From the NCBI GenBank assembly GCA_949294085.1, contig CASFFX010000004.1:1-64000 (forward strand): 64,000 nucleotides of DNA, given 5' to 3'. The DNA comes from an uncultured bacterium. Lineage in GTDB: Bacteria > Elusimicrobiota > Elusimicrobia > Elusimicrobiales > Elusimicrobiaceae. The notes beneath the pieces are model-generated. The model saw only the letters and a list, made by a program, of their open reading frames with translations, did not search any database and had not been told where the DNA came from. Within the stretch, counting starts at the first letter, position 1, and each line of letters opens with the position of its first letter. Of this stretch, positions 26,587 to 34,424 are shown piece by piece. The position numbers and the translations under genes are program-made.

Positions 26587-27188
26587 CTCCCGAGATTTTT
26601 GCTCTCTGCGCATTTGCCGCCGCCCTGGAATTGGATACCACTTATGCCCTGCAGCTTACGTTTTCGCGCGGCATTATTGCGGCGCCGCTCATGGCCCTGT
26701 TAACGGGCGACATCGTGGCCGGCATACAAGTGGGCGTATTTACCGAACTGCTCTTTGCCGACATCAGCCCCCTGGGCGGCATCTTGCCGCCAAGCGCGGT
26801 GGTGTGCGCGGCCGTTTCGCTGGCGCTAAACGCGTTGGGGATAGAATTGTATTTTGCCTTCTTCTTCGGGGTGGTGGGCGCCATTTTATTTTCGCTGGTG
26901 GAGCGGCTGATGCGCAAAAGCCGGTTCAAGCGACTGGTCTTTTGGGAACAGCAAATCATCAAAAATCCAAACGCCGTCAACCGGGCCGTATTGCTGGCAC
27001 TGGTAACTTCGTTTTTAATGAATTTTATTTTGATTTTTATTTTTACGTGGCTGTGCGGCAGCTTTATGCTGTGGCTGTTGCCGCATATCCCCGCCCAAGC
27101 GCACATGGCGTGCCGGTTTGCGTATATGACCGTCCCGTGGATTGGGCTGGCCACGCTGGTGCCGGCGTTTCGCTTAAAAACAAGGTAA
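26583..27188 (+). CDS. PTS mannose-family component IIC (short form)
   Basis: 201 residues with about six hydrophobic segments. The conserved GDIVAGIQVGVFTELLFADISPLGG (26,706-26,780) resembles the IIC sugar-channel motif with its G-x-x-x-E. Usual IIC-Man proteins are about 250-270 residues, so this is a shortened form, as seen in the unusual PTS loci of some deltaproteobacteria. It could still transport with IID or have become part of a sensory relay. Start overlaps IIB (ATGA). Confidence 0.85.
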   Translation: MTPEIFALCAFAAALELDTTYALQLTFSRGIIAAPLMALLTGDIVAGIQVGVFTELLFADISPLGGILPPSAVVCAAVSLALNALGIELYFAFFFGVVGAILFSLVERLMRKSRFKRLVFWEQQIIKNPNAVNRAVLLALVTSFLMNFILIFIFTWLCGSFMLWLLPHIPAQAHMACRFAYMTVPWIGLATLVPAFRLKTR

Positions 27189-27191
27189 CGT

Positions 27192-28013
27192 ATGAAATTA
27201 TCCATGCGGTTTAAGATATTCCTGCGCTCGTTCTTTTTGCAAACGGGCTGGAATTACATGAAGTACCAAAATTTGGGGCTGACGTTTGTCATGCTGCCGT
27301 TTTTGAAGGAGACGTACAAGGACGACCGCGACGCGCTCCCTTCCGTACTGCAGCGTTACCTGGAAATTTTCAATACGCAGCCGGTGATGGCGTCGTTTTG
27401 CTTTGGGGCGCTGGCCAAGCAGGAAGAAGCCGTGGCGCATGCGGAGTCTTTAACCAAATTCAAAGAAAAAGTAACCGAGTGGTCCAGCATTAAAAAAGGT
27501 CTCTCCATTACCACCGCCTCCATTGGCGACCGGCTGTTTTGGGGCACGTTAAAACCGCTGACGCTGTTGATTTCTTTGTTTGCGCTGCTGATGCTGGGCG
27601 TGAATTTTTTTGAACCGGTGCTGCCGGCCTCTGTGCCGCTGGTGTATGCCCTGTTTGCGGGCGGGCTGGCGTTTTGCGTGTTTAACGCGATTGCCCTGTT
27701 TGTCAAATGGGAAGGCATCAAAATCAGTTACAACGCGGACGAAAATTCCTGCTTTGGGCTCACGCGCTTTGACTGGAACAAAACCATTTACAACGCCAAG
27801 CGCTTTGGCATTGTGCTGGCGGTGGGAATGCTGTTATTCGGCGTTTACCATTATCTGAAAGACTTTGAAAATATAGACGTACATTTCGTTACGCGGGCCG
27901 CGATTGTGCTGTTCTGCGTCATCGTCAGTTTCGTTACGCGTAAGCTTCGGATACCGAACATGTACTTGTATTTGGCAACGGTGGTTGTGCTCAACCTCGT
28001 TTGCTATTTATAA
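27192..28013 (+). CDS. PTS mannose-family component IID
   Basis: 273 residues: FLRSFFLQTGWNYMKYQNLGLTFVM-type opening (27,219-27,290), where SFFLQ-x-x-W-N-Y-x-x-x-Q-x-x-G is the IID signature, then FNTQPVMASFCFGALAKQEE and hydrophobic C-terminal helices. IID forms the membrane complex with IIC in the mannose family only, which confirms the assignment of this operon. It ends 11 bases before the HPr GTG. Confidence 0.92.
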   Translation: MKLSMRFKIFLRSFFLQTGWNYMKYQNLGLTFVMLPFLKETYKDDRDALPSVLQRYLEIFNTQPVMASFCFGALAKQEEAVAHAESLTKFKEKVTEWSSIKKGLSITTASIGDRLFWGTLKPLTLLISLFALLMLGVNFFEPVLPASVPLVYALFAGGLAFCVFNAIALFVKWEGIKISYNADENSCFGLTRFDWNKTIYNAKRFGIVLAVGMLLFGVYHYLKDFENIDVHFVTRAAIVLFCVIVSFVTRKLRIPNMYLYLATVVVLNLVCYL

Positions 28014-28024
28014 CCGGGGGATTT

Positions 28025-28294
28025 GTGATACAGCAAGACATACCTATTACCAACCGCTTGGGCATACACGCCCGCCCTGCCGCCATGATTGCGCAGACGG
28101 CGGCCGGCTTTGCCTGCGACATTCAGCTGACTAAGGACGACGTAACCGTCAACGCCAAAAGCATTATGGGCGTGATGATGTTGGCGGCGGAGTTTGGGTC
28201 CCATATTCGGTTGACGACCAACGGTTCGGACGAAAAAGAAGCCTTTGCCGCAATCAAAAAACTTTTTGAAGAAAAATTTAATGAAGAATTCTAA
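28025..28294 (+). CDS. ptsH: Phosphocarrier protein HPr
   Basis: 89 residues from a GTG start; CGGGGG lies eight bases before it. This start gives textbook numbering: His15 in RLGIHARPAA accepts phosphate from EI, and Ser46 in VNAKSIMGVMML is the HprK target site. Other in-frame starts upstream would overlap IID and shift the register. With hprK five genes upstream, HPr here can report both sugar flux (His15~P) and energy state (Ser46-P), as in Firmicutes, although no ccpA is in the window. Confidence 0.96.
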   Translation: MIQQDIPITNRLGIHARPAAMIAQTAAGFACDIQLTKDDVTVNAKSIMGVMMLAAEFGSHIRLTTNGSDEKEAFAAIKKLFEEKFNEEF

Positions 28295-28307
28295 TCAGGA
28301 GCGAAGC

Positions 28308-30050
28308 ATGTTGGTGTTAAAAGGCGTGCCCGCCAGCCCGGGCGTAGCCATCGGCCCGGCCGTACTGCTGCCCGGGGAAAGCTTTGCCGTAACGCGGCAA
28401 TACATTGAACCGGCGGAAGTAAAGGCTGAATTGCAAAAAATTCGCAGCGCCATGCAAAAAACGCTCAGCGAGCTGGACGCCTGCGAACAAAAAGTGCTTT
28501 CCACGCTGGGGCCGGAATACGCCAACTTGATGTCCACCCACAAGCTGATTTTGCAAGATCCGTCGCTCAAAGAATCCGTTTCCAAAAAAATCCGCTCCGA
28601 ACATCTTTCGGCCCAAGCGGCCATTTTCGTTACCTTGCAGGAGCTGGCCGCCAGTTTTGACAAGATAGAAGACCCCTTTTTCAAAGAACGCCGCAACGAC
28701 ATTTTTGACGTAGGCAAGCGCCTGGTTAACAATTTGGAGGGCGACAAAAAAGAATTTTTGGCCTCCATCACCAAGCCTTCGCTGTTGGTGGCGCACAATT
28801 TGTACCCGTCGGACACGATCAACCTGCAGGAAAACCAAGTCATCGGTTTTTGTACGGACGTGGGAGGCAAAACCAGCCACACCGCCCTGCTGGCCCAAAG
28901 CTTAAACATCCCGGCTGTGGTGGGCTTGGGGACGGCCTCTAAAGACGTGCACTCCGGCGACACGCTGATTATTGACGGAGAAAACGGCCTGCTGGTCATC
29001 AATCCAGACAAATATACCCTGGCCAACTACCGCAAAATCCAACGTGAAATCAAAAAGACGGAAGCGCTGTTAAAAACCATCAACCACCTGCCCGTCATCA
29101 CCGCGGACGGCCACGCCGTAAAGCTGTTTGTCAATTACGACCCGCGCACCGACACCAAAGAAAACAAACGCCTGATTACGGACGGCTTGGGCCTGCTGCG
29201 CACCGAATTTTTGTTTATGAATACGCCCCACCCTCCCACCGAAGACGAGCAGTATCAGGTGTATCTGTCCGTAGCCAAACGCTTTGACATGCGCCCGGTT
29301 ACCATCCGCCTGGCGGACCTGGGGGCCGATAAACTGCCCGATTTTCCGTTGGACGAATTTGACCAGGACGAAAACCCGTTTATGGGCTGCCGTGGCATCC
29401 GGTTATTCTTAAAAAATCCGGAACTCATGCACACCCAGCTGCGGGCGCTTATCCGCATGTCGTGCGAGGTGCCGGCGCAGGTAAAAATTATGATTCCGAT
29501 GGTGTCCTCGGTAGAAGAAGTGCGCCATGTGCGGGCCGCGTTTGACGCGGTGCTGAAGGAATTTGAGGCCGAAGGCAAAAAGCCCGTCAACCGGGTGGCC
29601 CTGGGCGCGATGATTGAAGTGCCGGCCGCGGCCATTGCGCTGGACGGGATGATTCATTTGCTGGATTTTATTTCCATCGGCACGAACGACTTGATACAAT
29701 ATTTAATAGCGGTGGACCGCGTCAACCAAGAAGTGGCTCATATGTACGACCCTTGCCACCCGGCGGTCGGCCGCACCATTAACCAAATTATCCAAACGGC
29801 CCACAAGCGCGGCAAAAAAGTCAGCATCTGCGGGGAAATTGCCTCGGACGCCAAACTGCTGCCGCTTTTGCTGGGGCTGGATATAGATGCGCTGTCCGTT
29901 ACGCCGCGCATGTTTTTGCGCGTCAAAAACAACATACGCAATTTGAACTTTGAAAACTGTTCCGACCTGGCCCAGGCAGCCCTGCTGATGGGCAGCTCGG
30001 AAGAAATCCGAAATTTAATTGAGCAGAACGACAAAAATGAAGATTCGTAA
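28308..30050 (+). CDS. ptsI: PTS enzyme I
   Basis: 580 residues from MLVLKGVPASPGVAIGPAV, whose ATG follows CAGGAGC; an open upstream extension overlaps ptsH and is discarded. Active histidine in GGKTSHTALLAQ (near 190), followed by LGLLRTEFLFM, MGCRGIRLFL, KIMIPMVSS, GAMIEVPAAA, FISIGTNDLIQY and KKVSICGEIASD, the whole PEP-utilising barrel. It transfers phosphate from phosphoenolpyruvate to HPr His15. It overlaps lepA by 14 bases. Confidence 0.96.
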   Translation: MLVLKGVPASPGVAIGPAVLLPGESFAVTRQYIEPAEVKAELQKIRSAMQKTLSELDACEQKVLSTLGPEYANLMSTHKLILQDPSLKESVSKKIRSEHLSAQAAIFVTLQELAASFDKIEDPFFKERRNDIFDVGKRLVNNLEGDKKEFLASITKPSLLVAHNLYPSDTINLQENQVIGFCTDVGGKTSHTALLAQSLNIPAVVGLGTASKDVHSGDTLIIDGENGLLVINPDKYTLANYRKIQREIKKTEALLKTINHLPVITADGHAVKLFVNYDPRTDTKENKRLITDGLGLLRTEFLFMNTPHPPTEDEQYQVYLSVAKRFDMRPVTIRLADLGADKLPDFPLDEFDQDENPFMGCRGIRLFLKNPELMHTQLRALIRMSCEVPAQVKIMIPMVSSVEEVRHVRAAFDAVLKEFEAEGKKPVNRVALGAMIEVPAAAIALDGMIHLLDFISIGTNDLIQYLIAVDRVNQEVAHMYDPCHPAVGRTINQIIQTAHKRGKKVSICGEIASDAKLLPLLLGLDIDALSVTPRMFLRVKNNIRNLNFENCSDLAQAALLMGSSEEIRNLIEQNDKNEDS

Positions 30051-31866
30051 TTTTTCCATTGTGGCCCATATTGACCACGGCAAGACTACCCTTTCCGACC
30101 GTATTTTAGAAGACACCGGCACCGTACCCAAGCGCAAAATGCAGGCCCAGCTGTTAGACGGCATGGACCTGGAACGCGAACGCGGCATTACCATCAAAGC
30201 CAAAGCCGTGCGCATTGCGTACAAAGATTACATCTTGAACCTGATTGACACCCCCGGCCACGTGGATTTTTCGTATGAAGTGGCCCGCTCGCTGCGCGCG
30301 TGCGAAGGGGTGTTGCTGTTGGTGGACGCTTCACAAGGGGTGGAAGCGCAAACCGTAGCTCACGCGCATTTGGCGCAAAGCTTGGGCTTAAAAATCATCC
30401 CGGTACTCAATAAGGTGGATTTGTCGCAGGCGGATGCGGACGCATCGGAAGAGCAGCTGTGGGACATTTTGAAAGAGCCCGTGGAAGCCGAACGCGTCAG
30501 CGCCAAAACCGGGATGGGCATTGAACATTTGCTGGATCGGATTATTACCGATATCCCCGCCCCCCAGGGGGACCCGAACGCCCCGCTGCGCGCTTTGATT
30601 TTCGACTCGTATTACGACCCGTTCCGCGGCGTCATTATGTACGTGCGCCTGGTGGACGGCAGCATTAAACCGGGGCAAGTGATTCGTTTCATGTCCACCG
30701 GTGCCACCTACAAAACGGAAGAAATTGGCTTTATGACGCCCCGCCACCTGCACAAGGCGGACTCGCTGAGCGCGGGCGAAGTGGGCTATTTGGTAGCCGG
30801 CATTAAAGACATCCACCAAGTAAAAGTGGGCGATACCGTTACCTTGGCCGAACGGCCGGCCGCGCAGGCGCTGCCCGGCTATGCCGAGGCCAAGCCGGTG
30901 GTGTTTGCCAGTATCTTCCCGGTGGAAACGACCGATTTCCCCCTGCTTAGAAAGGCCTTGGAAAAGCTGAATCTGTCCGATTCTTCCTTCCATTACCAAA
31001 GCGAAACTTCCAAAGCGTTGGGCTTTGGCTTTCGCTTGGGGTTCATGGGCATTTTGCACATTGAAATCGTCAAAGAGCGCTTGGAGCGCGAGTTTAACCT
31101 CTCGCTGATTGCCACCAGCCCCAACGTGGTGTATCACGTAAAATTTACGCCGCGCAAGTCCCACCCGCAGGAGCTGGCCGCTCTGCCGGACGCGCCCGAC
31201 GATCCCGGCTACAAAATTATTGATAACCCGGCCAATTTTCCCCCGCACGGCGACATTATAGACATTAAAGAACCCGTGATTCACATCACGATTGTAACGC
31301 CGGTGGAATTTATGGACGGGGTAATGACGCTGTTGAAGGAAAAACGCGGTACTTTTATGAATATGGACCACTTGTCCAACCAGCGCGTCATCATCAAATA
31401 CGAAATGCCCATGGGCGAAATGGTGATTGACTTCTACAACAAGTTAAAATCCGTTTCCAAAGGCTATGCGTCGTTTGACTATGAAGTGGCCGGGTTTAGA
31501 AGCTCGGACGTCGTGCTGATGGAAATTTTGCTGCACGGAACGCCGGTGGACGCGCTGTCGGTCGTGGTGCATAAAGACAAAGCCCAAACCATGGGCCGCG
31601 CCTTGTGCGCCAAGCTCAAAGAATTAATCGGCCGCCAGCAATTTGAAGTGGCCGTACAGGCGGCGGTAAACGGCAAAGTCATTGCGCGCGAAACCATCCC
31701 CGCCTTCCGCAAAGACGTCATCGCCAAGTGCTACGGCGGCGACATTACCCGCAAACGCAAACTGCTGGAAAAACAGAAGGAAGGCAAAAAACGCATGAAG
31801 GCCATCGGCAGTTTGAACATCCCGCAGGAAGCGTTTGTGGCTATGCTGAAGATTGACGAAGAGTAA
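30037..31866 (+). CDS. lepA: Elongation factor 4 (LepA)
   Basis: 609 residues starting MKIRNFSIVAHIDHGKTT with the P-loop AHIDHGKT (10-17). Then DLERERGITIKA, NLIDTPGHVDFSYEV, NKVDLSQADAD, the domain III GFRLGFMGILHIEIVKERLERE and the LepA-only C-terminal domain ending VAMLKIDEE. A ribosome-associated GTPase that back-translocates or remodels stalled ribosomes. A TTG six codons earlier is possible, but the ATG matches family length. Sharing a transcript with hpf places two ribosome-acting factors in the PTS unit. Confidence 0.95.
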   Translation: MKIRNFSIVAHIDHGKTTLSDRILEDTGTVPKRKMQAQLLDGMDLERERGITIKAKAVRIAYKDYILNLIDTPGHVDFSYEVARSLRACEGVLLLVDASQGVEAQTVAHAHLAQSLGLKIIPVLNKVDLSQADADASEEQLWDILKEPVEAERVSAKTGMGIEHLLDRIITDIPAPQGDPNAPLRALIFDSYYDPFRGVIMYVRLVDGSIKPGQVIRFMSTGATYKTEEIGFMTPRHLHKADSLSAGEVGYLVAGIKDIHQVKVGDTVTLAERPAAQALPGYAEAKPVVFASIFPVETTDFPLLRKALEKLNLSDSSFHYQSETSKALGFGFRLGFMGILHIEIVKERLEREFNLSLIATSPNVVYHVKFTPRKSHPQELAALPDAPDDPGYKIIDNPANFPPHGDIIDIKEPVIHITIVTPVEFMDGVMTLLKEKRGTFMNMDHLSNQRVIIKYEMPMGEMVIDFYNKLKSVSKGYASFDYEVAGFRSSDVVLMEILLHGTPVDALSVVVHKDKAQTMGRALCAKLKELIGRQQFEVAVQAAVNGKVIARETIPAFRKDVIAKCYGGDITRKRKLLEKQKEGKKRMKAIGSLNIPQEAFVAMLKIDEE

Positions 31867-31892
31867 CACCTTTATTTGCTAAAATAATAAAT

Positions 31893-32765
31893 ATGATTTT
31901 GGAAGGACGCACCCTCGCCGCTCAAATTCGCAGCTCCCTGCCTGCCAGGGCGCAGGCCGTTTGCCAAAAAATGGGCCGGCCGATTAGGCTCTGCGCCATC
32001 GGCTCTACCGAGGATTACGGCGCCTACGTCTATCTGAAAAAAGAAGTGGAAGCCGCCCAAAAACTGGGCGTGCAAACCCGCATATTTGAAATCAACAACG
32101 AAACACCGGCCGCTGAATTTTTGGATTTGGTAAGCCGCCTGTCCGCCGACGGCAATACGGACGCTATTTTAATCCCGCGGCCGCTGCCGGCTCATCTGGC
32201 GGCTACGGACTTTGCCGACCGCCTGGCCCCGCAAAAAGACATTGACGGCATGTCCAACATCAACGCGGGCAATTTGTTTTTGTGCAAAACGTGGGCGGAA
32301 ATACAGGCGCTGAAAGGATTTGTGCCGTGTACGGCTTTGGCGGTCATACGGCTGCTGCAGTTTCATCACATCGCGCTGGAAGGGGCCGAAGCCGCCGTAG
32401 TGGGGCGCTCCAGCACGGTGGGGCGGCCGCTGGCGCATTTGCTTACGTGCCAAAACGCCACCGTAAAAATCTGCCATACCAAAACCGATTTGCCCCGCGC
32501 CTTGAAAGAGGCCGATATCGTGTGTTCCGCGGCGGGGTCGCCGGGGCTCATCCGCGCCGACTGGCTGCGCCCAGGCGCTATACTGGTGGACATTTCCACC
32601 AACTGGCATGATAACCGCCTCTGCGGCGACGCAGTACCGCACGAATTGGAAGCGCGCGGCGTTTCGTACTCGCCGGTTCCCGGTGGTGTGGGGCCGGTAA
32701 CGCTTGCAGTTTTGCTGGAAAACATTATACTATCTGGTGAAAGGAAACTTAAGGAGACCAAATGA
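31893..32765 (+). CDS. folD: FolD-family methylenetetrahydrofolate dehydrogenase/cyclohydrolase, atypical active site
   Basis: 290 residues. Family motifs are YVYLKKEV with the catalytic lysine (49), KDIDGM (115-120), VVGRSSTVGRPLAHLL, and the C-terminal PVPGGVGPVTLAVLLENI. The usual reactions are NADP-linked oxidation of methylene-THF and cyclohydrolysis to 10-formyl-THF. Two sites depart from the standard: I-L-V-Q-L-P-L-P reads ILIPRPLP, so the conserved Gln is Pro95, and PCTPxG reads PCTALA. The start has no ribosome-binding site, and a TGCTAAAAT box lies seven bases upstream, so a leaderless transcript is possible. It overlaps the next gene by four bases. Confidence 0.9.
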   Translation: MILEGRTLAAQIRSSLPARAQAVCQKMGRPIRLCAIGSTEDYGAYVYLKKEVEAAQKLGVQTRIFEINNETPAAEFLDLVSRLSADGNTDAILIPRPLPAHLAATDFADRLAPQKDIDGMSNINAGNLFLCKTWAEIQALKGFVPCTALAVIRLLQFHHIALEGAEAAVVGRSSTVGRPLAHLLTCQNATVKICHTKTDLPRALKEADIVCSAAGSPGLIRADWLRPGAILVDISTNWHDNRLCGDAVPHELEARGVSYSPVPGGVGPVTLAVLLENIILSGERKLKETK

Positions 32766-33187
32766 AGAAAATATTTCCCGTTCTGTTGGCTTGCGTCTGC
32801 TGTGCCGCGTTGTTAAGCGCGTGCAACACCAACGAAAAAAGAAAAGAAAAATACAACCGCAAAATTTATTTGACCGAAGAAGATTATATGGAAGATTTAT
32901 CCAAAGAAGCGGTGCGCGAACGGCGCGAAACGCCGCCGAATGTGGAATCCGAGTACATTTTTGACATAGGCCCGGAAGAAGAAAAAACGGTTTACTTTTT
33001 TGACGACCGCCAACAGCCCAAAGTGCCGGGCCAACCCAGCGCGGCCGATTATAAAAAGGAAAAACGCCTGTGGCAAAAGCCCAAACGCTATACGCCCGAA
33101 CAATACTACGGCATGCAGGGCACGGCCGATACCGCTGCCAACGAGGAAACTTCTATGGAAGATCCATACGCCGGTTACGACTATTAA
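32762..33187 (+). CDS. Predicted lipoprotein of unknown function
   Basis: 141 residues. N-terminal signal MKKIFPVLLACVCCAALLSAC with lipobox LLSA-C (Cys21), then a charged, probably disordered chain rich in Glu, Lys, Tyr and Pro (KKEKRLWQKPKRYTPEQYYG) and an acidic end. The residue after Cys is Asn, not Asp, so outer-membrane sorting would be expected in a Lol system. It overlaps folD (ATGA) after an AAGGAG site and is followed by a terminator, so it closes the long plus-strand unit. No family recognised. Confidence 0.82.
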   Translation: MKKIFPVLLACVCCAALLSACNTNEKRKEKYNRKIYLTEEDYMEDLSKEAVRERRETPPNVESEYIFDIGPEEEKTVYFFDDRQQPKVPGQPSAADYKKEKRLWQKPKRYTPEQYYGMQGTADTAANEETSMEDPYAGYDY

Positions 33188-33198
33188 TTTCTCTCTTA

Positions 33199-33228
33199 AA
33201 AATCCCCGCCGTTGGCGGGGATTTTTTT
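33199..33228. terminator. Bidirectional intrinsic terminator
   Basis: AAATCCCCGCC / GGCGGGGATTT with a 3-base loop region and a T7 run on the plus strand (A-rich on the other side gives Ts on the minus). It separates the convergent lipoprotein and glycerophosphodiesterase genes. Confidence 0.88.
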
Positions 33229-33925
33229 ATGCCGGATGAACAAACAAATCCGTACGGTCCGTAAAAATGCCGTCCGCGCCGGCTTGCTGCAAACGGGCGG
33301 CCAACTCCGGCTCGTTGACGGTGTAGAGGTACACCTTAAGCCCGTTTTCGTGGCAGGTGCGGGCGATTGCGGGTGTAAAGCGGGTGTAATTTAAGTGCAC
33401 GCTTTCCGCCCCCAGCCTAAGCGCGGCCGAGACGTCAAAATTCCGCGTTAAAAGCCCGATACGCGCCTTTTTGTCCAGGGCACGCAGCCGAAGCAGGGTA
33501 TCGTAATCAAAGCTGGAAAAAAGCGTTTTCTCCAGCAGGTCCGCCTGCTGCAGCTGGCGGAGCACAACGGCTTCTATCCCCGGGTAGCGGTTGCCGTCGT
33601 TTTTAATTTCCACATTCAGCAACTGCAGTTCTGGCCGCACCACGGGCAGTATGTCCGCCAGACGGGGCACCCGCGCAACAGCCGAATCAAAGTGGTTTTC
33701 CAGCGGGCAGGCCGCCGCTTGCGCATACGAAAGAGCGCCGATTTCCGCTTCCCGCCCGTCGGGCGTGCGGAGCGTGTAATCGTGATGAACGGCCAGCTCT
33801 CCGTCCCGCGTGAGGTGCACGTCCAACTCGTAGCGGGTGGCACCCAGCTTGCGGGCCAGCGCAAAAGCCGCCAGCGTATTTTGAACTTGCAGGGCCGAAG
33901 CCCCGCGGTGGGCAAAATAAATCAT
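33227..33925 (-). CDS. Glycerophosphodiester phosphodiesterase
   Basis: 232 residues with the GDPD barrel pattern: YFAHRGASALQVQNTLAAF (catalytic His and Arg; the usual P-E-N-T here reads V-Q-N-T), ELDVHLTRDGELAVHHDYTLRT (metal E and D, catalytic H), VEIKND, and YTVNEPELAARLQQAGADGIFTDR. It hydrolyses glycerophosphodiesters to glycerol-3-phosphate and an alcohol. The change from E to Q in the first motif affects a conserved metal ligand position and is worth noting. Cytoplasmic, no signal peptide. Last gene of the secA-to-gdpd run, 26 bases after mscL. Confidence 0.9.
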   Translation of the reverse strand: MIYFAHRGASALQVQNTLAAFALARKLGATRYELDVHLTRDGELAVHHDYTLRTPDGREAEIGALSYAQAAACPLENHFDSAVARVPRLADILPVVRPELQLLNVEIKNDGNRYPGIEAVVLRQLQQADLLEKTLFSSFDYDTLLRLRALDKKARIGLLTRNFDVSAALRLGAESVHLNYTRFTPAIARTCHENGLKVYLYTVNEPELAARLQQAGADGIFTDRTDLFVHPA

Positions 33926-33951
33926 TTTTTCCTCGTGCGTTTACTAATCCG

Positions 33952-34413
33952 CTATTTTAATTCGGACGTGCAATGCGGACAGCGAGTGGCCGCCAGCGGG
34001 ATGTCCGTGCAGCAATAGGGGCATGATTTGGTGGTAACGGGTGCGGCGGCCGCTTTGCGGCGATTAATGCGGTTGATCATTTTAATCAACATAAAAATAC
34101 ACGCGCCGACAATGACAAAACTAATCAGCGAATTTAAGAAATTGCCAATGTTAATCGTCGTAGCACCGGCCGCCTGCGCCGCCGAGAGCGAGGCATACGG
34201 CCCCGCGTCCTGCACGCCGCGTTTTAAGACGATAAACCAGTTGGAAAAATCCACCTTCCCCATCAAAAGCCCCAGCGGCGGCATCATCACATCGGCCACC
34301 ATGGAGTTGACGATTTTGGTAAACGCACCGCCAATAATGATGCCTACCGCCATATCCAATACGCTGCCGCGCATCAAAAAATTTTTGAATTCAGTCCATA
34401 TATTTTTGAACAT
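33952..34413 (-). CDS. mscL: Large-conductance mechanosensitive channel with C-terminal zinc ribbon
   Basis: 153 residues. The N-terminus FKNFLMRGSVLDMAVGIIIGGAF and the first helix ending VNSMVADVMMPPLGLLMG are diagnostic for MscL. The second transmembrane helix is LISFVIVGACIFMLIKMINRI. After the normal end, about residues 130-153 carry CPYCCTDIPLAATRCPHC, a two-C-x-x-C zinc ribbon that standard MscL lacks. The channel opens under membrane tension to release solutes during osmotic downshock. The ribbon would hang in the cytoplasm as a ring of five; it may aid assembly or bind a partner. Confidence 0.95.
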   Translation of the reverse strand: MFKNIWTEFKNFLMRGSVLDMAVGIIIGGAFTKIVNSMVADVMMPPLGLLMGKVDFSNWFIVLKRGVQDAGPYASLSAAQAAGATTINIGNFLNSLISFVIVGACIFMLIKMINRINRRKAAAAPVTTKSCPYCCTDIPLAATRCPHCTSELK

Positions 34414-34424
34414 GTGTCGCTCCT

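Noticed and set aside
30388-31371. 327-codon minus-strand open frame
   Set aside because: Antisense to lepA, which is certain; no start signals and no family resemblance.
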